This document shows positions 26,980-34,618 of a DNA stretch of 64,000 nucleotides, piece by piece. The stretch comes from Flavobacterium algicola (GTDB taxonomy: Bacteria > Bacteroidota > Bacteroidia > Flavobacteriales > Flavobacteriaceae): contig NZ_JAJTUT010000003.1 of assembly GCF_022399565.1 (NCBI RefSeq), positions 806,001-870,000 on the forward strand, in the 5' to 3' direction. The number at the start of each line of letters is the position of its first letter. Position 1 is the stretch's first letter. Below the pieces are notes generated by a model. That model was not told the DNA's origin, searched no databases, and worked only from the letters and a program-made list of their open reading frames with translations. Position numbers and translations under genes: made by a program.

Positions 26980-27453
26980 TTACTGATGATGGTAGGGTTC
27001 ATTTCTTAAAATAGTAAAACCTCGGTACAATTGCTCAATAAAAAACAAGCGCACCATTTGATGGGAAAAGGTCATTAAGGACAATGAAATTTTCCCTTTT
27101 GCTTTTGCATATACAGTCTCCGAAAAGCCGTAAGGTCCGCCTATAACAAAAACGAGGGTTTTTACTCCTGAATTCATTTTCTTTTGTAACTCTTCAGAAA
27201 ATCCTACACTCGAAAAGTTTTTACCATTCTCATCTAATAAAATTAGCTGATCGGTAGGTGTAATTTTCGATAAAATAAGTTCGCCTTCTTTTTCTTTTTG
27301 CTGACTTTCTGATAGGTTTTTTACGTTTTTAATGTCTGGAATCACTTCCAAATCAAATTTTACGTAAAATGACAAGCGCTTCGTATAGTCATCAATCAAT
27401 GTTTGTAACGCTTTATTATCGGTTTTGCCAATGGCAATAAGTTTGATGTTCAT
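26980..27453 (-). CDS. rlmH: 23S rRNA pseudouridine-1915 N3-methyltransferase RlmH
   Basis: 157 residues, the full SPOUT-family length. MNIKLIAIGKTDNKALQTLI at the N-terminus, VFVIGGPYGFSE for the SAM-binding knot, and the C-terminal LSLMTFSHQMVRLFFIEQLYRGFTI with a final Y-H-H are diagnostic. It methylates the ribosomal large-subunit helix 69 pseudouridine. Its promoter element is at 27479-27486. Confidence 0.97.
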   Translation of the reverse strand: MNIKLIAIGKTDNKALQTLIDDYTKRLSFYVKFDLEVIPDIKNVKNLSESQQKEKEGELILSKITPTDQLILLDENGKNFSSVGFSEELQKKMNSGVKTLVFVIGGPYGFSETVYAKAKGKISLSLMTFSHQMVRLFFIEQLYRGFTILRNEPYHHQ

Positions 27454-27478
27454 GAAAAGTCTGTTTCTTGTAAGAGCA

Positions 27479-27486
27479 CAAATATA
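27479..27486 (-). promoter_or_regulatory. Bacteroidota -7 promoter element for rlmH
   Basis: Minus strand TATATTTG, an exact TAnnTTTG match 25 bases upstream of the rlmH start and just past the stop of the ABC gene at 27492. Confidence 0.55.
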
Positions 27487-27491
27487 AGTAA

Positions 27492-28730
27492 CTAGTTTTG
27501 GTTTTTTATCACTCCTTCAGAACCCGTAACTTTAGGTGTAAGTTCTAAGATTGAATTGGGAGCCAATAATTTCTCAATTCGGTGTGATACAAAAATTATT
27601 GCAATAGATGTTTCCTTTGCTAAGTGCGAAATAAGCTGTGTAACCAAGGCTACATTTTCGTCATCCAGACCTTCTGTAGGCTCGTCTAAAATCAATAAAG
27701 GAGGATGTTTCAAAACCGCACGAATAATCATGATCACACGTTGTTGTCCTACTGATAGGTGAATAAAAGGAACCTTTCTCAAACTTTCCATCTGCAGAAA
27801 CACCAACCATTCATTCATCTTTTTAATTTGCAAACTGCTGGGTTCAATATATAATCCTATAGAGTCAAAAAAGCCTGAAAGAATCATTTGCTCAACAGTA
27901 TGATTTTTTTGAAACAAATCAATCATGGCTGTAGAAAATTGGCCGATATTCTTCTTAATTTCCCAAATACTTTCACCACTTCCTTTCTTTTTTCCAAACA
28001 AGTACAAATCTTGCCCGTACCCCTTTGAATTATCCCCGGTAATCAACGACAAAATAGTACTTTTTCCGGATCCATTTGGTCCAATAAGTTGCCAGAATTC
28101 TCCTTTCTTAATTGTCCAGTTAATGTTGTTTAATATCGGTTTTTCATTGTAACTCACTTTTAAATTGTTCATCTGAATCAAGATAGGATCTGGGCAATCT
28201 ATCGTTACGATTGGGCTAGGAACTGATTGTAATAAAAAAGGTTGTATTGCAGTAGTAGCTTCCAGAGGATTAAGCTGAAATGTATTGTCTTTTATTTCAC
28301 GCTTATTAATGATAAAAGACAACAAATCTTCTGTACGATTTACAAGCTGAATTAATACAACTTGTTTCGCCAATGCTTCGAGCTGAACGTGCAAATCTTT
28401 TCTAGATTGCTGGTCCAAATGATCCAGCGGATTATCAAGAATAATAAAGTCAGGTTGTTGATTGATACAGTATTTTAAGAAAGCTTTCTTGCGCTCTCCT
28501 GAAGAAAAGGTACGTAGTTGACGCTCTGTTTCTGGCGCAGCTTCCACCGACTCATATCGGTATTCTCTTTCTATAAATTTTTCTATAGCCAAATCAGAAA
28601 AGAGAATTCCCTTTTTTGAATTGAAAGGAGCTAATTCTCCTTCAGCATGACTAGAAATAATCGTTTCTATAAATTCTTTTTTTGCTACTTGGTTGCGCAA
28701 AAGTATGTCCCAGTGTGTAATTTGTTGCAT
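27492..28730 (-). CDS. ModF-like tandem ABC ATPase with a degenerate first domain
   Basis: 412 residues from the ATG at 28730; the open frame continues upstream to 28904, but that stretch reads like untranslated leader. Two nucleotide-binding domains are fused. The second is complete: Walker A LIGPNGSGKS, signature LSVGQQRV, Walker B LLILDEPTEGLDD, switch His in VSHR. The first keeps a signature (FSSGERKK) and Walker B (FIILDNPLDHLD), but I find no Walker A; the sequence there is LAPFNSKKGILFSDL. The layout resembles E. coli ModF, whose role in molybdate or related metabolism is poorly defined. No membrane partner is adjacent, so it is probably a soluble ATPase. Confidence 0.82.
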   Translation of the reverse strand: MQQITHWDILLRNQVAKKEFIETIISSHAEGELAPFNSKKGILFSDLAIEKFIEREYRYESVEAAPETERQLRTFSSGERKKAFLKYCINQQPDFIILDNPLDHLDQQSRKDLHVQLEALAKQVVLIQLVNRTEDLLSFIINKREIKDNTFQLNPLEATTAIQPFLLQSVPSPIVTIDCPDPILIQMNNLKVSYNEKPILNNINWTIKKGEFWQLIGPNGSGKSTILSLITGDNSKGYGQDLYLFGKKKGSGESIWEIKKNIGQFSTAMIDLFQKNHTVEQMILSGFFDSIGLYIEPSSLQIKKMNEWLVFLQMESLRKVPFIHLSVGQQRVIMIIRAVLKHPPLLILDEPTEGLDDENVALVTQLISHLAKETSIAIIFVSHRIEKLLAPNSILELTPKVTGSEGVIKNQN

Positions 28731-29000
28731 TGTATGTATTTGAAAATATAAAAGTAGAATTGTTTTGTTTAAAAAGAAATCAAAAAAGGATTTTTTATGG
28801 AATATTCCCAGATTTTTTACCATTCGCATCATAGACAATTGCCTATTAGACGTTCTTTTTTTTTTATGAATTTGCTTTGGCCTATCAACAGCTGCGTGAT
28901 TCAAAATTATCTTAAAATTTTAATAAGGAACTGATATATATCATTATTAAGCCCTAAATTTAAGACTAGTTTTACAACTAACTATAAAATTAGTATAATT

Positions 29001-29062
29001 ATGAAACGTATTTTATTTCCAACCGATTTTTCTGAAGTGGCCAATAATGCCTTTGTGCATGC
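29001..29062 (+). repeat. 62-base direct repeat, unit 1 (usp gene start)
   Basis: Bases 29001-29062 are identical to 29874-29935, covering the first 20 codons plus two bases of both stress-protein genes. Identity breaks at the next base and the genes diverge beyond it. Confidence 0.9.
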
Positions 29063-29831
29063 GCTCGAATTTGCAAATGCAGTTCATGGTGAATTAATAC
29101 TACTACATTCTTATGCTATTCCTGCAATTGATGATCAATTTTTCCCTGAGAATTTCACCGAAGTTTATAATACATTAGAGTTATCACATTTTGAGCTCTT
29201 CAAAGACGAGGTTCCAAAAATGCGCAAAATCATGGAAAAAAATGGTTATGGTGCAATCGAAATGAATCACAGATTAATGGAAGGGGAATTGGTAGCTACT
29301 ATACAACAATGCATTGTTGAAGAAAACATAGACTATTTAATAATGGGAACTTCAAGTGCTACAGATTGGGAGACTTTATTTTCGGGCAGTAATTCTGGAG
29401 CTGTAGTTACTGGTTTGCAAATTCCGATGCTATGCATTCCCTTAGATGTAAAATACAAGAAATTAGAAACTTTTGGTTTTGTCACTCATTATAAACCTGA
29501 GGATAAAATAGCCCTCAATAAAATTCTAGCCCTTGCAAAAATGATAAATGCCAAGGTAAAATGTTTGTATATAGGTCATGGTGCGGCAGCACATACGCAA
29601 GTAGAAACTGAAAAATGGGAAGCGGAATTTAAATCTGAACCGGTACAATTTTTAGGTATCAAGAGTGAAGATATTAAACAAGTGACTTTAGATTTTATTA
29701 AAGCCGAGTCAGTAGATGTGTTTAGTATCCTTACATACAAAAGCTCAGATTTTGAGCGTCTTTTTGTAGCAAATTATAGTAAAAATAAATCAAAAGATAT
29801 AGCAGTGCCACTTTTGGTAATTCATGCCTAA
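29001..29831 (+). CDS. Universal stress protein, tandem copy 1
   Basis: 276 residues with two UspA-like domains. The first opens MKRILFPTDFSEVANNAFVHA and has the nucleotide-binding region MGTSSATDWETLFSGSNSG. In the G-2x-G-9x-G-S/T ATP motif the second Gly is Ser here. The second domain (from about 155) is degenerate. Proteins of this kind bind ATP or AMP and modulate stress survival. It is followed 42 bases later by a second copy on the same strand. Confidence 0.88.
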   Translation: MKRILFPTDFSEVANNAFVHALEFANAVHGELILLHSYAIPAIDDQFFPENFTEVYNTLELSHFELFKDEVPKMRKIMEKNGYGAIEMNHRLMEGELVATIQQCIVEENIDYLIMGTSSATDWETLFSGSNSGAVVTGLQIPMLCIPLDVKYKKLETFGFVTHYKPEDKIALNKILALAKMINAKVKCLYIGHGAAAHTQVETEKWEAEFKSEPVQFLGIKSEDIKQVTLDFIKAESVDVFSILTYKSSDFERLFVANYSKNKSKDIAVPLLVIHA

Positions 29832-29873
29832 CTAACTATTAATTAAAAATTATTCACAATAAACATCTGTATT

Positions 29874-29935
29874 ATGAAACGTATTTTATTTCCAACCGAT
29901 TTTTCTGAAGTGGCCAATAATGCCTTTGTGCATGC
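29874..29935 (+). repeat. 62-base direct repeat, unit 2 (usp gene start)
   Basis: This is the second copy of the repeat at 29001-29062. The three bases before the ATG (ATT) are also shared. Zero silent differences over this length, next to heavily diverged flanks, suggest recent gene conversion or strong nucleotide-level constraint. Confidence 0.9.
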
Positions 29936-30710
29936 TTTAGAACTAGCCAAAACGATGAACGGGGAGTTAATCGTTTTACATAGTTTTGATTTACCTGTTG
30001 TAGACAATCAGTTTTTTCCAGAAAATTATATGATTATTTATGAATCTTTAGAACTGTCACAATTTGACATGTTCAAAGATGAAATTCCAAAACTTCGCGC
30101 TATTGCAGAGGGGCGCAATTTGCAACATATTAAAATGTCGCACCGTCTTATGGATGGTGATTTGGTATATAATATTAAAAAAGCAATTGTAGACGATAAG
30201 ATTGATTTCGTCGTGATGGGTACATCAGGAAGCACAGGTTGGGAATCATTTTTCCTAGGTTCCAATGCTGGAAATGTCTTAAATGGTATCGATATCCCTA
30301 TGCTATGCGTACCTTTGGAAGCTCCTTTCAAAAAAATTAAAACAATTGGATTCACAACTCGTTTTCGAGAAAAAGATAAAAAAGCACTCAAAAGAGTTCT
30401 AAAAATTGCTAGCAAAACCAATGCACACGTAAAATGTCTGTATGTAAAAACAGATGAGTCAGATGTCAATGCTACTTTAATAAAATCATGGGAAGAAGAA
30501 TTTGCTCAACACCCAATTACTTTTTCCGTGGTTATATCAAATGAAGTAACAGAGACAATTTTAGATTTTATGCTTCAAAAAGACATTCAGATATTAACTA
30601 TGTTAACATATAAGAGAGGCTTTTTTGAATCATTATTTCACAACAGCTTAACCAAAAAAATAGCAACAGAATATACTTATCCAGTTCTGGCAATTCCGAT
30701 CGAGTCATAA
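29874..30710 (+). CDS. Universal stress protein, tandem copy 2
   Basis: 278 residues, the same two-domain layout as its upstream neighbour. The ATP motif is complete here (GTSG, nine residues, GS). The first 62 bases of the gene are identical to those of copy 1, while the rest has diverged clearly. It arose by tandem duplication and the paralogues may have split roles. Confidence 0.88.
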   Translation: MKRILFPTDFSEVANNAFVHALELAKTMNGELIVLHSFDLPVVDNQFFPENYMIIYESLELSQFDMFKDEIPKLRAIAEGRNLQHIKMSHRLMDGDLVYNIKKAIVDDKIDFVVMGTSGSTGWESFFLGSNAGNVLNGIDIPMLCVPLEAPFKKIKTIGFTTRFREKDKKALKRVLKIASKTNAHVKCLYVKTDESDVNATLIKSWEEEFAQHPITFSVVISNEVTETILDFMLQKDIQILTMLTYKRGFFESLFHNSLTKKIATEYTYPVLAIPIES

Positions 30711-30713
30711 TTT

Positions 30714-30856
30714 TTGGGCCTCGTCCAGTTCTTCGTTTTAGCCCTCAATCAAAAAGCATTTTTTACTAGGTCGTTGCAGGAGCTTCCGTTGGTCGCTCTG
30801 CATCTCCTGTAAAAAGTACTTTTTTCAATCGGGGCTGTCACTTCGACCTTGGGCAA
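30714..30856. repeat. REP-like intergenic hairpin element
   Basis: This noncoding stretch is much richer in G+C than its flanks. Nested inverted repeats run AGCCCTCAATCAAAAAGCAT (from 30740) against AAAAAGTACTTTTTTCAATC and GGGGCT (30811-30836), with inner arms CAGGAG and CTCCTG. On the minus strand it begins AGCCCCGATTGAA, a sequence I associate from memory with dispersed intergenic repeats in Flavobacterium genomes. It lies after the stress-protein genes. Confidence 0.55.
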
Positions 30857-30897
30857 AATAAAAATAAATATTCGCACAAAGTTTGTCTTGTAAATGA

Positions 30898-30950
30898 GGA
30901 AAAGTTCTTTATACACTTTATTATTTATTAAGTGTATAAAGAACTTTTCT
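30898..30950. terminator. Strong bidirectional terminator-like hairpin
   Basis: A perfect stem of 19 bp pairs 30900-30918 with 30930-30948 around an 11-base loop, extended by one G-C pair at 30899/30949. The stem starts AAAAG and ends CTTTT, so either strand has a terminal T run. It lies between the stress-protein genes and the minus-strand small gene at 30988. Confidence 0.75.
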
Positions 30951-30987
30951 TAATTACAATGTTTCCTTTTAAGGCTATTGTTCAGTA

Positions 30988-31284
30988 TTACTTTCGCCCC
31001 CTGATACTTATATTAATTAATACTTCGTGGGCTTCGGTAATAGAGTTGGCGGCGAAACCAGCAACATACACTCCTTTTTTTCCAGTAGTACATTTTATAC
31101 CATAAACTACCGCCTCATCATCTGGATTAGAATCACCTTCGTACCGATACACGTGTACGATTTCAAATTTACTTGGGTTCTTAACGATATCGGCCTCATG
31201 AATATTAAAATCATAAGTAAAACCATTTTCATGCAATTCATCCAAAGCATTTGCAACAGAAGTATAATGATACATCTTAGTCAT
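30988..31284 (-). CDS. Small conserved protein of unknown function
   Basis: 98 residues, acidic to neutral, no signal peptide. It begins [28 protein letters not shown] and ends in a basic RGRK. From memory, similar flavobacterial proteins are often labelled phosphoribosylpyrophosphate synthetase, but it is far too short for that enzyme and lacks its PRPP-binding motif. I regard that name as wrong. An internal ATG at the fourth codon is an alternative start. Single gene between a terminator-like hairpin and the rnpB leader. Confidence 0.7.
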   Translation of the reverse strand: MTKMYHYTSVANALDELHENGFTYDFNIHEADIVKNPSKFEIVHVYRYEGDSNPDDEAVVYGIKCTTGKKGVYVAGFAANSITEAHEVLINISIRGRK

Positions 31285-31486
31285 AATAAATAGTTTTTAG
31301 GTTGACTTTAAAGATAACTGTTTTATAATTAATTATTTACTATCAAATAGGTTAATTTACCAACTAGTAGTAAGAAGGATTAAATAGGAGGTTATACCAA
31401 AGAATTCACGAAATAGCACTTGAAAATATAACTTATTAGACCTCAAATAAAGCCAGAGGCTTAGTGAACAGTCTTAATTTTTAGTG

Positions 31487-31494
31487 TAAATTTG
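31487..31494 (+). promoter_or_regulatory. Bacteroidota -7 promoter element for rnpB
   Basis: TAAATTTG fits TAnnTTTG exactly and ends 4 bases before the first paired base of the RNase P RNA, giving the expected distance to a transcription start. Confidence 0.7.
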
Positions 31495-31498
31495 CAGA

Positions 31499-31808
31499 AC
31501 AGACCGCCTTATCGCTGTCCCAATTTATTGGGGCCGAGGAAAGTCCGGACACCATAGGGAGGCATAGCGGGTAACACCCGTCGGTTCAAGCAATTGAGTC
31601 AGGACAAGTGCAACAGAAAGTATGTACAGGTAATGCTGTAGTGAAACCAGGTAAACTCTATGCGGTGAAATATCAAGTATATCAGCATTTAAGGATTTCC
31701 CGTCCGTTGCTGAAGGGTAGATAGCTTGAGCTTATGAGCAATTGTAAGCCTAGATAAATGATAAGGGTTCACCTCGGTGAATACAGAATCCGGCTTATAG
31801 GTCTGTTT
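31499..31808 (+). ncRNA. rnpB: RNase P RNA (bacterial class A)
   Basis: The 5' arm ACAGACCGCC pairs with the 3' end ATAGGTCTGT, closing helix P1. The universal core is present: GAGGAAAGTCCGGAC (about 31537-31551) forming P4 with the 3' segment ACAGAATCCGGCTTATAG. It also has GTGCAACAGAAAG and GGTAAACTCTATGCGG. A T tract follows at 31804-31813 and serves as terminator. The RNA is the catalytic part of the enzyme that trims tRNA 5' ends. Exact ends are uncertain by a few bases. Confidence 0.97.
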
Positions 31809-31907
31809 TTTTTAATATCTCAAATGTTTAAAATTTAAACGCTGCAGTTGCAGAAGATTATAGTTTTAAACATTTTCTGAGATGTAGTATTCTCAAAAAT
31901 CAATCAC

Positions 31908-32849
31908 ATGCAAACTCGAATAGGAATTTTAGGACTTGGTGGAGTAGGAGGTTACTTTGGTGGACTTTTAGCAAAAGAATTTGTAGATTCTGAGACGGTA
32001 GAAATTGTTTTTATCACACGTGGTCTCACACAAAAGCAAGTACTTGAAAACGGACTTAAAATAATTATGGATGAGTCCGAAATGACTGTTTTTCCATCAA
32101 AAGCTTCGGATAATCCTGAGGTGATTGGCAAATTAGATTATCTCATTTGTGCTACCAAAACGTATGATTTAGAGGCAAGCTTAAATTCGATTAAAGCATG
32201 CATCACAAAGAACACTGTAATTTTACCACTTTATAATGGTGTTGATGCTCCAGAACGAATCAGTGCTTTATTCCCAGAGAATGATGTACTGCAAGGATGT
32301 GTCTATATACTATCGAAAATAGAAACTCCGGCAGTAATTAGGAAAGTTGGACATTTCGAAAAATTATATTTTGGTTCTCCTAGTTCTTCCATGACCAAAA
32401 TGAAAGCATTACAAGCCATTTTTCTAAAAGCAAATATTCAGAGTTCTTTGGTTGATACAATCGAAGATGCGGTATGGGAAAAATATGTGTTTATTTCTGC
32501 TTTGGCTGCTGTCACAACTTACCTCAATCAAAATGTTGGTGAAGTAATGGATAATATCGAAAGCCGTGAATTATATGTAGCATTATTGCATGAAATTACT
32601 TTGTTAGCAGCTGTAAAAGGAATTAATCTTCCCGATGATATTATAATGCAAACTATTTTAAAGTTAGAAAAATGTCCAAAAGAAACGACTTCTTCTATGC
32701 ATCGTGATGCGCTTGCTGGTAATAACTTTGAATTGGATTCACTAGTATCCTATGTTGTGAATGAAGGAGTGAAGTATGAGGTAGAAACACCTTCTTTTCA
32801 AAAAGTATTTGATAAACTATCATTACTTACACCAGAGAAAGTGGTGTAA
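31908..32849 (+). CDS. Ketopantoate reductase family protein (PanE/ApbA)
   Basis: 313 residues. An N-terminal NADPH-binding Rossmann fold has GILGLGGVGGYFGG. The conserved ICATKTYDLEASLNSI block and the C-terminal helical domain (TIEDAVWEKYVFISALAAVTTYLNQ, with the expected catalytic Lys in WEKY) follow. The family reduces 2-dehydropantoate to pantoate in coenzyme A synthesis. Many Bacteroidota carry more than one paralogue, so the specific substrate is not proven. Confidence 0.87.
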   Translation: MQTRIGILGLGGVGGYFGGLLAKEFVDSETVEIVFITRGLTQKQVLENGLKIIMDESEMTVFPSKASDNPEVIGKLDYLICATKTYDLEASLNSIKACITKNTVILPLYNGVDAPERISALFPENDVLQGCVYILSKIETPAVIRKVGHFEKLYFGSPSSSMTKMKALQAIFLKANIQSSLVDTIEDAVWEKYVFISALAAVTTYLNQNVGEVMDNIESRELYVALLHEITLLAAVKGINLPDDIIMQTILKLEKCPKETTSSMHRDALAGNNFELDSLVSYVVNEGVKYEVETPSFQKVFDKLSLLTPEKVV

Positions 32850-32910
32850 GTAAGATTTGTTTTTTAAAAAGTACTACTGTAATTTAATGTAATTGTAATT
32901 ATATAAAAGG

Positions 32911-33501
32911 TTATTCATCCTCTTCATCCTCATCTTCGTTTTCAGAAATTTCTTTTTCCGCTGTATTTAGTTCGAAAAAGCTAAAGATAGAACCACCATA
33001 ACTTTTCTTAAATGAAAAATGCATCATGTGATCAAGCTTGGTATATTTTGAATGTTCGATTACCATCATTCCATCCTCATTCAAACTATTGCGTTCAAAA
33101 ATAGAAGTTACAATTTTTTCAAAAGTTTTTTGATCAAAATTGTATGGTGGATCGGCAAATATGATGTCATAAGTTGCATTGTTTCTTTCCAAAAACTTGA
33201 AAATATCACTTTTTAAAGCAGCAATATTAAAATCAAATTCCTCTGCCGTCTTTTTTATAAATTTAACGCATCCAAAATCTCCATCTACAGAAGTAATTGG
33301 TGTGCTTCCTCTAGAGGCAAATTCGTAGCTTATATTACCTGTACCAGCAAATAAATCCAAAATCTTTAAATCTTCAAAACTAAAATGATTGTTTAAAACG
33401 TTGAACAGTGCTTCTTTGGACATGTCTGTCGTAGGTCGAACGGGAAGTCCTTTTGGAGGCGAAATTCGTCTGCCTTTAAATTTTCCTGAAATGATTCTCA
33501 T
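32911..33501 (-). CDS. rsmD: 16S rRNA guanine-966 N2-methyltransferase family, RsmD
   Basis: 196 residues. It has the RsmD opening MRIISGKFKGRRISPP, the SAM loop LDLFAGTGNISYEFASRG and the catalytic DPPY (FADPPYNF). An unusual C-terminal tail is almost all Glu and Asp (ENEDEDEEDE). Its ATG overlaps the stop of the upstream DUF3822 gene by 4 bases (ATGA), so translation is coupled. Confidence 0.94.
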   Translation of the reverse strand: MRIISGKFKGRRISPPKGLPVRPTTDMSKEALFNVLNNHFSFEDLKILDLFAGTGNISYEFASRGSTPITSVDGDFGCVKFIKKTAEEFDFNIAALKSDIFKFLERNNATYDIIFADPPYNFDQKTFEKIVTSIFERNSLNEDGMMVIEHSKYTKLDHMMHFSFKKSYGGSIFSFFELNTAEKEISENEDEDEEDE

Positions 33502-34304
33502 GAGTTGAAAAGTATAAAATGTTTTCTGTTTTCGGCCTCAGAAAAATAATTGTTCCATCGTAAATCCTCAACATCAATCAAATTGATGTTTCGGACATAT
33601 TTGTATGCTATTTTGTAAAATGCACTATCAGTGTGAATGTCGCCTATCAATTCTAATGCAAAATTTTCGGGATTCATATTTAACTGTTCGGCGGTAAATA
33701 ATAAGTAATATAAAAAATCTTCTGCTGTTGCATATTCAAACGAGTTGAACAGTAACAATTTTTGATTTTGAATTACAACAATTTCAAAATGACCCTTAGC
33801 AAAGTGAACCCACATCGTTTTGCTATCATTATTTTTTGATAATTGCATCAATCTAGTGAGCAGAATTGTATTGGCATGTTTGTAATCAAATGCTCCAAAT
33901 TTATCAATAAAATAGTTGTTCATATTCACGTAAGGAATATAGACGGTATTGATATCGTATGTTTCAATTTCGTCAAAAGCGAAAAAATCAGTATCAAAAA
34001 CTTTTGTGTTGTATTGTAAATAGCTACCTAAAAAGTTCTCATCAAATAGGGCAGTTGGTACAAAAGTAGATAGGTTATTGTAATGAATGATTGAAACTTC
34101 ATCATAATCTTGTTTTAATTCAGGATGTTTTTGAAAAGCTTCTGAAAATAAATCTTCAATTTTCACTCCTTTATCTATCGTATCAAAAAGCAGTTCGTTG
34201 AAAGAACTTATAGTGTTGTTTAATGTATCAAAACAACAAAAAGAAAGTCCAGACAAAGAAACTTGAATGGATAATTTTTTATATTTCTTTTCGGTAATGT
34301 CCAT
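33498..34304 (-). CDS. DUF3822 family protein
   Basis: 268 residues, cytoplasmic, no signal peptide. It matches the DUF3822 family as I recall it from Bacteroidota: the N-terminal KKLSIQVSLSGLSFCCFDT, central YIPYVNMNNYFIDKFG, and LLLFNSFEYATAEDFLYYLLFTAEQL. It has an actin/PilM-like feel, but the function is unknown. It is always found just upstream of rsmD in my recollection, and here it overlaps rsmD by 4 bases. Confidence 0.85.
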   Translation of the reverse strand: MDITEKKYKKLSIQVSLSGLSFCCFDTLNNTISSFNELLFDTIDKGVKIEDLFSEAFQKHPELKQDYDEVSIIHYNNLSTFVPTALFDENFLGSYLQYNTKVFDTDFFAFDEIETYDINTVYIPYVNMNNYFIDKFGAFDYKHANTILLTRLMQLSKNNDSKTMWVHFAKGHFEIVVIQNQKLLLFNSFEYATAEDFLYYLLFTAEQLNMNPENFALELIGDIHTDSAFYKIAYKYVRNINLIDVEDLRWNNYFSEAENRKHFILFNS

Positions 34305-34331
34305 GAATAACGCAGTTTGAATTTACTTTGG

Positions 34332-34339
34332 CAAACTTA
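34332..34339 (-). promoter_or_regulatory. Bacteroidota -7 promoter element for DUF3822-rsmD
   Basis: Minus strand TAAGTTTG, an exact TAnnTTTG match 27 bases upstream of the start at 34304. Confidence 0.5.
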
Positions 34340-34581
34340 CAAATTTTAAAAAGAATTTCAGTGTCTAAAGTAGAAGTCAATAGTAAATTGAGATAAAAAT
34401 GACATAACTAATTAAATAGTAAATAGGTAAATAAAGCGAGGGTAAGTTAATGCTGCAAATTGCTGCAATTCCTACCAGTCCGCGTTATTATTCTTATATG
34501 TAGCTGACCCGACTGAAAGTTGCTTCGTCTTTGTATTTTGTCTTTGTAGTTAAAATAATGGTTAATCATAAATCTATATCC

Positions 34582-34589
34582 TATCTTTG
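34582..34589 (+). promoter_or_regulatory. Bacteroidota -7 promoter element for the RecD-like helicase
   Basis: TATCTTTG matches TAnnTTTG; the ATG at 34619 follows by 29 bases. Confidence 0.55.
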
Positions 34590-34618
34590 AAATTCAATAA
34601 TACAATCCTATTTTCAAG

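Larger units (their letters stand above)
34305..34618. other. Divergent intergenic region (314 bases)
   Basis: This gap between the DUF3822 and RecD-like genes holds one promoter element on each strand (34332-34339 minus, 34582-34589 plus). It also has a short direct repeat TTGCTGCAA-type pair near 34452-34471. I see no gene, tRNA or clear terminator in it. Confidence 0.6.

Noticed and set aside
28731-28904. N-terminal extension of the ModF-like ABC protein
   Set aside because: The 58 extra residues are Lys- and Phe-rich with no family match; the ATG at 28730 fits the domain start.
30038-30469. A 143-codon minus-strand frame inside stress-protein copy 2
   Set aside because: It is an antisense shadow of a conserved gene; its composition is that of complemented codons.
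30714-30856. CRISPR array or tRNA in the G+C-rich gap
   Set aside because: There are no regularly spaced direct repeats, and no cloverleaf or TPsiC arm can be drawn; the nested inverted repeats fit a REP-like element.
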